A stretch of 64,000 nt of DNA from Rhodococcus sp. SMB37. Lineage in GTDB: Bacteria > Actinomycetota > Actinomycetes > Mycobacteriales > Mycobacteriaceae. The position numbers and the translations under genes were made by a program. The stretch covers positions 62,001 to 126,000 of the forward strand of contig NZ_SLVY01000014.1 in assembly GCF_004345605.1 (NCBI RefSeq), written 5' to 3'. Of this stretch, positions 16,522-25,073 are shown in pieces. How positions within the stretch are numbered: the first letter of the stretch is position 1; the number at the start of each line of letters is the position of its first letter. The notes below the pieces were generated by a model. That model was given only the letters and a program-made list of their open reading frames with translations, was not told where the DNA came from and made no database searches.

Positions 16522-17153
16522 TGCGGCCTCTTTCCGGGATTGTTCTCGATGAACGGCTCGAACAACGCGACCGCGTCGGTCAGACCACCGCAACGCTCGT
16601 CGTACGTGAGCGTGCGGGTGTGGTCGGCGTGATACGAGCGGCTGAAGATGACGATGCCGAAGTCGGTCTGTACTGCGATCGCGCATGTGTTGTCCGGCGT
16701 CGGGTTGTATTCAAGCAGCGCACGACGCCCGTTGACCGTCGTTTCGCTGGCGATGGCCGCATCCTTGGCGAGTTCTTCGTCGAGGGTGACGTTCCCGGCG
16801 AGGATGCCGAGCCCGTAGGAGCGGATCACTCCGGGGATCGCGACCGGAGCGCGATAATTGCACCCGATGAAGGTGTAGTGCTCCATCGGATAGTCAGCCG
16901 AGTCCTCGGTGCGCGGGTCATAGCCGGCTTCGACGAGGACGTCGTCGGGGATGTCGAGGCAGGGGTCGAAGGTGATGTCGGGTCGGCCCGACTCGTCGGT
17001 GAGGCGTGGTGCGCGGGTCGTCGGCGTCGTCGTGGTCTCTTCCACGGCGACCGCGGTCGCGTCGCTCGCGGTGGTGCAGCCGCTGAGTACGACACCCGCG
17101 GTGATTGCGGCCGCCCCCACTGTTGCCGCACTGAAAAGACGTGGATACGTCAT
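16518..17153 (-). CDS. DUF3558 lipoprotein
   Basis: This is 211 aa from the ATG at 17153. It has a signal peptide (MTYPRLFSAATVGAAAIT...) ending in the lipobox VLSGC, so it is an exported lipoprotein. The mature part begins with a Thr/Ala-rich linker and then FDPCLDIPDDVLVEAGYDP, the hallmark of DUF3558, with further Cys residues (FIGCNY, DERCGG) that may pair. Such proteins are common beside ESX and cell-wall genes in Nocardiaceae; their role is unknown. It is the first gene of the four-gene overlapping operon 17153-14151. A longer start at 17210 would bury the signal peptide and is less likely. Confidence 0.85.
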   Translation of the reverse strand: MTYPRLFSAATVGAAAITAGVVLSGCTTASDATAVAVEETTTTPTTRAPRLTDESGRPDITFDPCLDIPDDVLVEAGYDPRTEDSADYPMEHYTFIGCNYRAPVAIPGVIRSYGLGILAGNVTLDEELAKDAAIASETTVNGRRALLEYNPTPDNTCAIAVQTDFGIVIFSRSYHADHTRTLTYDERCGGLTDAVALFEPFIENNPGKRPQ

Positions 17154-17419
17154 TGCCAAGGATCCCCCCGATCCGTCCGGTCGGGCAGATATTAACGCAG
17201 ATCCGGACACGCGTCCGAGCCAGCGCCGACGTTGCGAAACTTTCCCCCAGTCGCGCGGGTTTCCGTTGCCTCACGACCCACGGCAACCCGGACGACGCGA
17301 GCAAAGCGTGCGGAGCAGTGGGATCTGTATCACAATCGGCTGTCCACCCATCCGGCAGACAATTGGGTGACCACCGATCACGGCACCTTGTGCCCCGACT
17401 CTCAGAGGAAGTGCGGCTC
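17154..17419. other. 266-base divergent intergenic space
   Basis: This is the space between the DUF3558 lipoprotein (minus) and the 3-hydroxyacyl-CoA dehydrogenase (plus). It must hold both promoters. I see no convincing palindrome, RNA structure or short gene in it. Confidence 0.5.
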
Positions 17420-18745
17420 GTGAGTACTCCCACCTCGACCGACAGCCCGGAATCCGCCGAGAAGTATCTTGCCGAAGCGGTGACGGCCGCGGCGCAGGTC
17501 GCCGACATTCCCGACTCGGTGACGCCGCGCCCGATCAACCGTGTCGCGGTGATCGGTGCAGGCACCATGGGCTCCGGAATTGCCATGGCGTTCGCCAACG
17601 GAGGCGTGTCGGTCGCGTTGATCGAGCAGAGCTCCGAGGCGCTGGACCGGGGGATCAACACGGTTCGCAAGAACTACGAGTCGTCCGCCGCGAAGGGCAA
17701 GATCACCGCTGAACAGGCTCAGGAGCGCGTGGCGCTGATCGAACCGCACCTCGACTTCGCGGCCGCCTCCGACGCGGATCTCGTCATCGAAGCCGTCTTC
17801 GAGGACATGGGCGTCAAGAAGGAGGTGTTCGGCAAGCTCGACGCACTGTGCAAGCCGGGGGCGATTCTTGCGTCGAACACCTCCCGTCTCGACCTCGACG
17901 AGATCGCGCGCAGCACGTCCCGCCCGCACGAGGTGATCGGGCTGCATTTCTTCAGCCCGGCTCACGTGATGAAGCTCGTCGAGGTCGTGCGCGGCGACGC
18001 CACCGCCGACGATGTCGTGGTCACCTCGATGACGCTTGCGCAGACGATCGGTAAGGTCCCGGTGCTCGCGAAGGTCTGCGAAGGATTCATCGGCAACCGA
18101 ATGCTCACCCCGTACCGTCGTGAGGCCGATTTCCTGCTCGAGGAAGGCGCGACCCCGCAGCAGGTCGATGCAGCGCTGAAGGCTTTCGGGCTCGCGATGG
18201 GGCCGTTCGCCATGGCGGACCTGGCCGGCAACGACATCTCGTGGGCCGCGCGTAAGCGACTCGCCCCGACGCGGCCGAAGGATCTCCGTTACTCGCGGGT
18301 GGCCGATACTCTCTGCGAGGCAGGACGCTTCGGGCAGAAGACCGGATCCGGTTATTACACGTACGAGCAGGGGAGTCGCACACCGATTCCCGACCCGGCT
18401 GTCGAAGAGATCATCCGCACGTGCGCTGCGGAGGACGGTATCGAACGTCGCACGATCACCGACGAGGAGATCGTCGACCGCTGCATCCTCGCGTTGGTGA
18501 ACGAAGGTGCTGCGTTGCTCGGTGAAGGTATCGCCCAGCGGGCATCCGACATCGACGTGGTCTACACCAACGGATACGGATTCCCCAAGCATCGCGGCGG
18601 CCCGATGCATTATGCCCAGACAGTCGGTCTCGACGTCGTGCTGCAGAAGATCCGTGAATTCGAGAAGGTCCACGGTCGGGTGTGGGCTCCGGCGCCGTTG
18701 CTCGTGGACCGCGTCGAAGGTGGTCATTCGACCTGCTCCGCTTAG
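17420..18745 (+). CDS. 3-hydroxyacyl-CoA dehydrogenase
   Basis: This is 441 aa from a GTG at 17420 with AGAGGAA nine bases upstream. The NAD-binding GAGTMG is at residues 46-51, the catalytic His175 is in GLHFFSPAHVMK, and CEGFIGNRM follows. Two C-terminal 3HCDH domains complete the protein (second one with GYGFPKHRGGPM). This is the dehydrogenase half of a FadB-type protein without the N-terminal crotonase domain. It oxidises L-3-hydroxyacyl-CoA in beta-oxidation. It is monocistronic: 266 bases separate it from the divergent lipoprotein gene, and a strong hairpin follows five bases after its stop. Confidence 0.92.
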   Translation: MSTPTSTDSPESAEKYLAEAVTAAAQVADIPDSVTPRPINRVAVIGAGTMGSGIAMAFANGGVSVALIEQSSEALDRGINTVRKNYESSAAKGKITAEQAQERVALIEPHLDFAAASDADLVIEAVFEDMGVKKEVFGKLDALCKPGAILASNTSRLDLDEIARSTSRPHEVIGLHFFSPAHVMKLVEVVRGDATADDVVVTSMTLAQTIGKVPVLAKVCEGFIGNRMLTPYRREADFLLEEGATPQQVDAALKAFGLAMGPFAMADLAGNDISWAARKRLAPTRPKDLRYSRVADTLCEAGRFGQKTGSGYYTYEQGSRTPIPDPAVEEIIRTCAAEDGIERRTITDEEIVDRCILALVNEGAALLGEGIAQRASDIDVVYTNGYGFPKHRGGPMHYAQTVGLDVVLQKIREFEKVHGRVWAPAPLLVDRVEGGHSTCSA

Positions 18746-18750
18746 GCGTT

Positions 18751-18800
18751 CGAGATGACTGTGGGTGTACCGAAATTTCGGTACACCCACAGCCATCTCG
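18751..18800. terminator. 50-bp near-perfect palindrome, probable bidirectional terminator
   Basis: The segment 18759-18792 is a perfect 34-bp palindrome centred between AAA and TTT (18775/18776). It is extended by CGAGATG (18751-18757) pairing with CATCTCG (18794-18800) across a single A/C mismatch. It begins five bases after the stop of the dehydrogenase at 18745. There is no clear U-tract, so it may act as a mycobacterial-type hairpin terminator or protect the 3' end of the mRNA. Confidence 0.7.
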
Positions 18801-18851
18801 CGCTTCTACTGCATCTCGATGCAGCCGGACAGTTCACACTCCCCGCACAGT

Positions 18852-18979
18852 GGGTTTGACAGGAAGCTCGAAGCCGCCGTGGCTGCGGCAGTCACGATCA
18901 TCTCGCATTCGGTCGCCGCACCCTCGTCGGCGTCGGCCTCGGTACGTTGACGTTCGTCGCGCTCGTCAACTTCTTCTAG
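18852..18979 (+). pseudogene. Possible remnant of a small membrane protein (frameshifted)
   Basis: In one plus frame 18852-18905 reads GFDRKLEAAVAAAVTIIS with strong G/C third positions. In the next frame 18906-18979 reads LAFGRRTLVGVGLGTLTFVA and ends in a stop, also with strong G/C bias. Joined by one frameshift these would form an amphipathic stretch and a C-terminal transmembrane helix. No start codon is in a suitable place, so the segment is probably a decayed 3' end. The rest of 18801-19000 shows nothing recognisable. Confidence 0.25.
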
Positions 18980-19002
18980 GGATACACCGAACCCGCAGTC
19001 CG

Positions 19003-19060
19003 TAGACTGGCAGCACGCGGGCGCCGCACGAGAGCCCGGCGCCCGACTCCCCGCCGGGAG
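19003..19060 (+). promoter_or_regulatory. UPF0182 leader: -10-like box and two hairpins
   Basis: TAGACT (19003-19008) resembles an actinobacterial -10 box. Downstream, GGGCGCCG (19019-19026) pairs with CGGCGCCC (19037-19044). Then CTCCC (19047-19051) pairs with GGGAG (19056-19060) over a CGCC loop. The second hairpin includes the GGGAGGGG ribosome-binding site for the ATG at 19066, so folding could limit translation. Confidence 0.4.
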
Positions 19061-19065
19061 GGGCC

Positions 19066-21948
19066 ATGCGCACACGGACACGGGCGACGATCGTTGTCGC
19101 GGTGGCATTGTTGGTGCTGCTTGCCTTCGTGCCTCCGATCGTGCGCGCGTACACGGATTGGCTGTGGTTCGGCGAGGTCGGATACCGAGGGGTTTGGATC
19201 CGAGTGTTCCTCACCCGGTGGGTGGTGTTCCTCGTCGTCAGCGCGCTGGTCGGGGGTGCGATCTTCGCCGGGATGGCGGCGGCGTTCAGGACCAGACCTC
19301 TGTGGATGCCGTCGCGCGGCGACCCCCTCGAACCGTATCGCCGGGTAGCGCTGCAGCGGGTCCGAGTGTTCGGTATCGGTATCCCGGTGGTGATCGGGAT
19401 GCTGGCAGGGCTGATCGCACAAAGCAATTGGGCAACCGTCCAGTTGTTCCTGCATGGGGCAGCGTTCGGCACCGTCGATCCGGAATTCGGGCTCGACGTC
19501 GGCTTCTTCGTATTCGATCTGCCGTTCTACCGGTGGGTGCTGGGCTGGCTGTTCGTCGCGGTGTTCTTGGCGGGAATCGCGAATGTCACCACGAACTACC
19601 TGTTCGGTGGGATCACCGTCGGCGGCAAGTTACGCAATGTGTTCTCCTCGCCTGCGCTGATCCAGGTGGCGGTGCTGGCCGGGGTTTTCGTGTTGCTCAA
19701 AGCCGTTGCGTACTGGTTCGACCGCTACGCCCTGGTGTCGTCGGGGCATCGTGAGCCTGCCTTCGCCGGCGCGGGTTACACCGACATCAATGCGGTCCTT
19801 CCCGCAAAGTTCATCCTCTGCGCCATCGCGTTGTTGTGCGCGGTGGCGTGTTTCGCGGTGATCAAACTTCGGGACCTGCGTATCCCGGTGCTGGCACTGG
19901 CGTTGCTGTTCCTGTCGTCGATCCTGGTCGGGGGCGCCTGGCCGCTGGTGGTCGAACAGCTCTCGGTGCGGCCGAACGCCGCAGTGCGCGAAGCCCCGTA
20001 CATCGAACGTGGTATCGACGCCACGCGGCAGGCCTATCGCGTCGGGGACGACACCGTCGAATACGTCCCGTACCGGGGTGTCGGTACCACGCCGCCCCAG
20101 GACGTCCTGCCCGACGTCACGACCATCGCCAATATCCGGTTGCTCGACCCCGACGTGCTGTCGCGCACGTTCACGCAGCAACAGCAGTTGAAGAACTTCT
20201 ACGAGTTCCCCCGCGACCTCGACCTCGACCGCTACCGGATCGACGGGGAAATGCGGGACTTCGTGGTGGGAGTGCGTGAACTCTCGCCCGAGCGACTCAC
20301 CGGCAACCAGACCCATTGGGTCAACAGGCATACCGTCTACACCCACGGCAACGGGTTCGTCGCGGCCCCGGCCAACCGCGTCAACGCGGCGGTGCGGGAT
20401 GCGACGGATGGCGCGTCGAGCAGCGACAGCGGATACCCGCTGTACACGGTGAGCGACATTGCGACGCACGGTACCGAGCAGTTGATTCCGGTCGAGCAGC
20501 CCCGCGTGTACTTCGGTGAGGTGCTCGGACAGTCCGGGCAGGAGTACGTGATCGTGGGCGGCGAACCCGGTGAGGCGCCGCGTGAGTACGACACCGACAC
20601 CTCGTCGTACACCTACGACGGTGAGGGCGGTGTCTCCATCGGGAACTGGTTCAACCGGCTCGCGTTCTCGGCTCGCTACGGCGAACGCAACATCATCTTC
20701 TCCAACGAGATCGGCTCGGAATCGAAGATCCTGTTCCACCGCGATCCCGCAGAACGGGTGCACATGGTGGCACCCTGGCTCGAGACGGACACGAATCCGT
20801 ATCCGGCGGTGGTGGACGGGCGGATCGTATGGATCGTCGACGGATATACCACGGCCGACGGGTATCCGTATTCGCAGCGCAGTGCGCTTCCCGAGCCGGA
20901 TGCGCTGCGGCCGCAGGCGATCAACTACATGCGGAACTCGGTGAAGGCCACCGTTGATGCCTACGACGGCACCATCACTCTCTACGAGGTCGACTCCGCC
21001 GACCCGGTGTTGCAGACGTGGATGAGCGTGTTCCCCGGCACCGTCCTACCCGAGAGCGAGGTGCCCGACGATCTGCGCGCCCACTTCCGTTATCCGGAAG
21101 ATCTGTTCCGGGTCCAGCGGGATATTCTGGCCCGGTATCACGTCGATGATCCGGTGGAGTTCTTCACCACCAACGCATTCTGGTCGGTGCCGAGCGATCC
21201 CACCGTCGACACGAATCCGAATCAGCCGCCGTACTACGTGCTCGTCGGCGACGAGGAGACCTCGCAGCCGTCGTTCCGGCTGACGGGAGCGATGGTCGGA
21301 TTCCATCGAGAATTCTTGTCCGCCTACATTTCTGCGCGCTCCGACCCGGATGGGTACGGGAAGATCACGGTGCTCGAACTGCCGACCGACAGTCTCACCC
21401 AGGGGCCGCAGCAGACGCAGAACTCGATGATCTCGGATACGCGTGTCGCGTCGGAGCGCACTCTGCTCGAACGATCGAACCGCATCCACTACGGCAATCT
21501 GCTGACACTGCCGATCGCCGACGGCGGGTTGCTCTACGTCGAACCGCTGTACACCGAGCGGATGTCCGCGGCGACCGACGGATCGACCTTCCCGCAGTTG
21601 GCGCGGGTACTGGTGAGTTACCGCGACCCGCAGACCGGCGGTGTCCTCGTCGGGTATGCCCCGACGTTGGCGGAAGCACTCGATCAGGTGCTCGGTCGCG
21701 GTGCGGGGAGCGCAGCGACACCACCGGGCGGAGATGCCGCGACCGTGCCCGAGGAAGCGCCACCGCCGGCAGAGGGGCCCACGCCCGCTGAAACCCCGGA
21801 AGCAGCCGCGGCCGCGCAGAACCTGCAGGCCGCCCTCGAAGAGTTGCGATCAGCGCAGCGGAACGGCGACTTCCGCACATTGGGTGCTGCACTCGATCGG
21901 CTGCAGTCCGCGGTGGACGCGTATGTCGCCGTGACCGGAGGTCAGTGA
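19066..21948 (+). CDS. UPF0182 family membrane protein
   Basis: This is a 960-aa protein with GGGAGGGG directly upstream of the ATG. Seven hydrophobic segments fill residues 8-295 (for example near 8-28, 47-68, 98-118, 158-176, 200-222, 248-268 and 273-293). A large extracytoplasmic domain of about 550 residues follows, and then a Pro/Ala/Glu-rich tail with a final helix (AAQNLQAALEELRSAQRNG). This matches the actinobacterial UPF0182 proteins (Mycobacterium Rv0064 and Rv3193c) in length and order. Their molecular role is not established. The 3' end overlaps the convergent TetR gene by seven bases. Confidence 0.93.
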   Translation: MRTRTRATIVVAVALLVLLAFVPPIVRAYTDWLWFGEVGYRGVWIRVFLTRWVVFLVVSALVGGAIFAGMAAAFRTRPLWMPSRGDPLEPYRRVALQRVRVFGIGIPVVIGMLAGLIAQSNWATVQLFLHGAAFGTVDPEFGLDVGFFVFDLPFYRWVLGWLFVAVFLAGIANVTTNYLFGGITVGGKLRNVFSSPALIQVAVLAGVFVLLKAVAYWFDRYALVSSGHREPAFAGAGYTDINAVLPAKFILCAIALLCAVACFAVIKLRDLRIPVLALALLFLSSILVGGAWPLVVEQLSVRPNAAVREAPYIERGIDATRQAYRVGDDTVEYVPYRGVGTTPPQDVLPDVTTIANIRLLDPDVLSRTFTQQQQLKNFYEFPRDLDLDRYRIDGEMRDFVVGVRELSPERLTGNQTHWVNRHTVYTHGNGFVAAPANRVNAAVRDATDGASSSDSGYPLYTVSDIATHGTEQLIPVEQPRVYFGEVLGQSGQEYVIVGGEPGEAPREYDTDTSSYTYDGEGGVSIGNWFNRLAFSARYGERNIIFSNEIGSESKILFHRDPAERVHMVAPWLETDTNPYPAVVDGRIVWIVDGYTTADGYPYSQRSALPEPDALRPQAINYMRNSVKATVDAYDGTITLYEVDSADPVLQTWMSVFPGTVLPESEVPDDLRAHFRYPEDLFRVQRDILARYHVDDPVEFFTTNAFWSVPSDPTVDTNPNQPPYYVLVGDEETSQPSFRLTGAMVGFHREFLSAYISARSDPDGYGKITVLELPTDSLTQGPQQTQNSMISDTRVASERTLLERSNRIHYGNLLTLPIADGGLLYVEPLYTERMSAATDGSTFPQLARVLVSYRDPQTGGVLVGYAPTLAEALDQVLGRGAGSAATPPGGDAATVPEEAPPPAEGPTPAETPEAAAAAQNLQAALEELRSAQRNGDFRTLGAALDRLQSAVDAYVAVTGGQ

Positions 21949-22544
21949 ACCGCCCCGACCAGCCGCAATGCGAGGTCGGCGTAGAGGGAGCTGAGGGTGT
22001 CGGGCTCGTGGTATCGACCGGCCGGATACCAGCGGCAGATGTCGACGCACAGTGACATGAGGGCGAGGGTGACGCCCTCGGCGTCGGGCACCGTGAACTC
22101 ACCCGAGGCGATACCGAGGTCGACGACGTCGCGCACCACCCGGGTGGTGTCCCGCCGCAGACCGGTGATGACGCGGTAGTGGTCGGGCTCGAGTGCGGTC
22201 AGTTCGTACTGGATGACGCGGGCGCGTCGATGATTCTGGGCCTGCCACTGCGCGAAGCGCCGGATGATCGACGTGAGGCGCGTCGTGGCGTCGGCGTCGG
22301 GCAGGTCGGCGTCGTGTACCACCCGCAGCGCGAAGGCGTGACCCTCGTACGCGATGGCGTAGAGGAGCTCTTCCTTCGACTTGTAGTGCGGATACATCGC
22401 GGCCGGGCTCATGTCGAGGCGCGCCGCGATCTGCCGCGTGGTGGTGCTGCCGTAGCCGTTCTCCGCGAACGCTTCGATCGCGGCCTCCCGCATGCGCGCG
22501 GCGGCCTTGGAGTTGCTGATCACGGTGTTCTCGGGTGCGCTCAC
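21942..22544 (-). CDS. TetR-family regulator of the adjacent acyl-CoA dehydrogenase operon
   Basis: This is 200 aa with a GTG start at 22544 and AAAGGAGG upstream. The N-terminal HTH is clear: RQIAARLDMSPAAMYPHYKS near residues 37-56. The C-terminal domain is helical, with LCVDICRWYPAGRYH, a tail shared by TetR proteins that sense CoA esters. It is divergent from the acyl-CoA dehydrogenase at 22653, and twin palindromes lie between the two genes. It most likely represses that operon until an acyl-CoA binds. The ligand is inferred from context. Confidence 0.88.
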   Translation of the reverse strand: MSAPENTVISNSKAAARMREAAIEAFAENGYGSTTTRQIAARLDMSPAAMYPHYKSKEELLYAIAYEGHAFALRVVHDADLPDADATTRLTSIIRRFAQWQAQNHRRARVIQYELTALEPDHYRVITGLRRDTTRVVRDVVDLGIASGEFTVPDAEGVTLALMSLCVDICRWYPAGRYHEPDTLSSLYADLALRLVGAVH

Positions 22545-22573
22545 GGTGGGTCCGGCCTCCTTTCACTTTCTGG

Positions 22574-22602
22574 TTGACAAGCAAACCACAGCGTCGTTTA
22601 AT
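22574..22602 (+). promoter_or_regulatory. Strong sigma-70-type promoter for the acyl-CoA dehydrogenase operon
   Basis: TTGACA (22574-22579) is followed after exactly 17 bases by TTTAAT (22597-22602). Transcription would start inside the operator pair at 22602-22634, about 40 bases before the ATG at 22653. Confidence 0.7.
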
Positions 22603-22634
22603 AAGCGAGCGCTTAGAATCTAAGCACATGCTTA
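22602..22634. promoter_or_regulatory. Twin TetR operators (two 14-bp palindromes)
   Basis: TAAGCGAGCGCTTA (22602-22615) and TAAGCACATGCTTA (22621-22634) are two perfect palindromes of the form TAAGCN-NN-NGCTTA, offset by 19 bases, overlapping the end of the -10 box and the start region. Two turns of helix apart, they suit two cooperative TetR dimers, probably the product of 21942-22544. Confidence 0.75.
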
Positions 22635-22652
22635 TCCATGAGGAGCAGTTGA

Positions 22653-23798
22653 ATGCGACGCACCCTGTACGGCCCCGACCACGAAGCGTTCCGCGAGTCC
22701 GTTCGTGAGTTCGTGAATCGGTTCGTACTTTCCCGTGCCGAGGAGCTCATCGAGCGCCACGAGATCCCGCGCGACATCTGGATCGAGGCCGGTAAGGCCG
22801 GCATCCTCGGGCTCGAGATTCCCGAGCGTTTCGGTGGCAGCGAGGCCGGTGACTACCGATTCAATGCGGTCGTCGCCGAGGAGATGGCCCGCGCGAACAT
22901 GGCGCTGTCGTCGTCGATCGGTATCCACTCCGACATCACCGTTCCGTACATCGTGCATCTCGGTAACGACGAGCAGCGCGAGCGCTGGCTCCCCAAGTGC
23001 GCAACCGGTGAGCTGATCTGCGCGATCGGAATGACCGAACCGTCCGGTGGATCGGACCTCGCGAACCTGAAGACTACTGCGGTACGCGACGGCGACGACT
23101 GGATCCTCAACGGTGCGAAGACGTTCATCACCAACGGCTACAACTGCGATCTCGTGGTCGTGGCAGCCCGCACCGATCCGAGCAAGGGTGCGAAGGGTAT
23201 CTCGCTGCTCGTCGTCGAGCGCGGGATGGCGGGCTTCGAGAACGGCCGCAAGCTCGACAAGGTGGGCCAGCCCGAAGCCGACACCGCCGAGTTGTTCTTC
23301 GAGAACGTGCGTGTCCCGCACGCCAACATGCTCGGTGAGGAGGGCATGGGCTTCATCTCGATGATGAAGCTGCTGCCGCAGGAACGCCTCGGTTCGGCCG
23401 TCAACAACGTGCACCACGCCAAGCAGATCCTGCTCGAGACCATCGAGTACGCGAAGGAGCGCAAGGCGTTCGGCAAGGCCATCGGCACCATGCAGTACAA
23501 CAAGTTCCTGCTCGCCGAGCTCGTGACGAAGATCGAGGTCGCGGAGGCGTACGTCGACCAGGCGGTCGAGGCGCATGCCGATGGTGAGCTGAGCGCGGTC
23601 GACGCCGCGAAGGCGAAGTGGTGGAGCGCACAATCCCAGTCAGAGGTACTGGATGCGTGCGTGCAGATCCACGGCGGCTACGGTTTCATGAACGAATACC
23701 GTGTGGCCCGCGCCTGGAAGGACGCCCGCGTGACGAAGATCTGGGCAGGGACGAACGAGATCATGAAGGAACTGATCGGCCGCGACCTGGGCCTGTAG
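22653..23798 (+). CDS. Acyl-CoA dehydrogenase (long-chain/LCAD type)
   Basis: This is 381 aa with AGGAG 7 bases before the ATG. The usual three-part fold is present, with the FAD motif IGMTEPSGGSDL (residues 125-136). The C-terminal HGGYGFMNEY and IWAGTNEIMKELIGR are typical of the family. There is no Glu at the MCAD position. Instead Glu244 in LLPQERLG sits where LCAD and isovaleryl-CoA dehydrogenase carry the base. It introduces the alpha-beta double bond in an acyl-CoA and passes electrons to ETF. It shares an operon with the thiolase 32 bases downstream, under the TetR at 21942. Confidence 0.93.
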   Translation: MRRTLYGPDHEAFRESVREFVNRFVLSRAEELIERHEIPRDIWIEAGKAGILGLEIPERFGGSEAGDYRFNAVVAEEMARANMALSSSIGIHSDITVPYIVHLGNDEQRERWLPKCATGELICAIGMTEPSGGSDLANLKTTAVRDGDDWILNGAKTFITNGYNCDLVVVAARTDPSKGAKGISLLVVERGMAGFENGRKLDKVGQPEADTAELFFENVRVPHANMLGEEGMGFISMMKLLPQERLGSAVNNVHHAKQILLETIEYAKERKAFGKAIGTMQYNKFLLAELVTKIEVAEAYVDQAVEAHADGELSAVDAAKAKWWSAQSQSEVLDACVQIHGGYGFMNEYRVARAWKDARVTKIWAGTNEIMKELIGRDLGL

Positions 23799-23830
23799 CC
23801 CCGGTTACGACAACCAACGAGGAGCATGTA

Positions 23831-25048
23831 ATGCCCGAAGCTGTGATTGTGTCCGCTGTCCGCTCGCCTATCGGGCGCGCCATGAAGGGCTCGCTCAAGA
23901 CCGTCCGCCCGGACGATCTGGCGACGCAGATGGTGGCTGCCGCACTGGCGAAGGTCCCCGAGCTCGACCCCACCGAGATCGACGACCTCATGCTCGGCTG
24001 CGGTCAGCCGGCCGGTCAGTCGGGCTTCAACATCGCTCGCGTTGTTGCCGTGCAGCTGGGCTACGACTACCTGCCCGGCGTGACCGTCAACCGGTACTGT
24101 TCCTCGTCGCTGCAGACCACTCGCATGGCGCTGCACGCCATCAAGGCCGGCGAGGGTGACGTGTTCATCTCGGCGGGTGTCGAGTCCGTGTCGAGCTTCG
24201 TCACCGGCAATGCCGACGGCCTGCCCGATACGAAGAACCCGCTCTTCGACGATGCGCAGGCGCGCAGTGCCAAGCTCGCCGAGGGTGGCACCGCGTGGAC
24301 CGACCCGCGCGCCGAGGGGCTGATCCCCGACGTCTACCTCGCCATGGGGCAGACCGCTGAGAACGTCGCCTCCTTCACCGGCATCTCCCGTGAGGATCAG
24401 GATCGCTGGGGCGTCCGCTCGCACAACCGCGCCGAGGAAGCCATCAAGTCGGGCTTCTTCGAGCGGGAGATCACCCCGGTCACGCTCGCTGACGGCACTG
24501 TCGTGTCCACCGATGACGGCCCGCGTCCCGGTACCACGTACGAGGCCGTCAGCCAGCTCAAGCCGGTGTTCCGTCCCGACGGCACCGTCACCGCCGGCAA
24601 CGCGTGCCCGCTCAACGACGGTGCTGCCGCTCTCGTGATCATGTCCGACACCAAGGCCAAGGCTCTCGGCCTGACGCCGCTCGCGCGCATCGTATCGACC
24701 GGCGTGTCGGGTCTGTCGCCCGAGATCATGGGCCTGGGCCCGATCGAGGCCGTCAAGAAGGCCCTGGGTCGCGCGAACATGGGTGTCTCCGACATCGACC
24801 TGTTCGAGATCAACGAGGCGTTCGCCGTGCAGGTGCTCGGTTCCGCTCGTGAGCTCGGAATCGAAGAGGAGAAGCTCAACGTGTCCGGCGGCGCGATCGC
24901 GCTCGGCCACCCGTTCGGCATGACGGGGGCGCGCATCACGAATACGCTTCTGAACAACCTTCGGACCCACGACAAGCAGTTCGGTGTCGAGACCATGTGT
25001 GTCGGCGGCGGCCAGGGTATGGCGATGGTGCTCGAGCGCCTGAACTGA
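23831..25048 (+). CDS. Acetyl-CoA acyltransferase (thiolase)
   Basis: This is 405 aa from the ATG at 23831 with GAGGAG six bases upstream; a longer upstream frame overlaps the dehydrogenase and is a shadow. The nucleophile Cys90 lies in VNRYCSSSLQ, NEAF marks the substrate loop, the catalytic His is in ALGHPFGMTGAR, and the second catalytic Cys is in MCVGGGQG. All residues needed for thiolytic cleavage are present. It completes a beta-oxidation pair with the acyl-CoA dehydrogenase just upstream and is followed by a good terminator at 25074. Confidence 0.94.
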   Translation: MPEAVIVSAVRSPIGRAMKGSLKTVRPDDLATQMVAAALAKVPELDPTEIDDLMLGCGQPAGQSGFNIARVVAVQLGYDYLPGVTVNRYCSSSLQTTRMALHAIKAGEGDVFISAGVESVSSFVTGNADGLPDTKNPLFDDAQARSAKLAEGGTAWTDPRAEGLIPDVYLAMGQTAENVASFTGISREDQDRWGVRSHNRAEEAIKSGFFEREITPVTLADGTVVSTDDGPRPGTTYEAVSQLKPVFRPDGTVTAGNACPLNDGAAALVIMSDTKAKALGLTPLARIVSTGVSGLSPEIMGLGPIEAVKKALGRANMGVSDIDLFEINEAFAVQVLGSARELGIEEEKLNVSGGAIALGHPFGMTGARITNTLLNNLRTHDKQFGVETMCVGGGQGMAMVLERLN

Positions 25049-25073
25049 TCCTATAGGTTCGGGCTAAGTCACC

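Noticed and set aside
18806..19108. Minus-strand Cys-rich frame as a ribosomally made peptide precursor
   Set aside because: There is no suitable start codon, only weak codon bias, and no modification enzyme nearby. It is kept only as part of a low-level finding.
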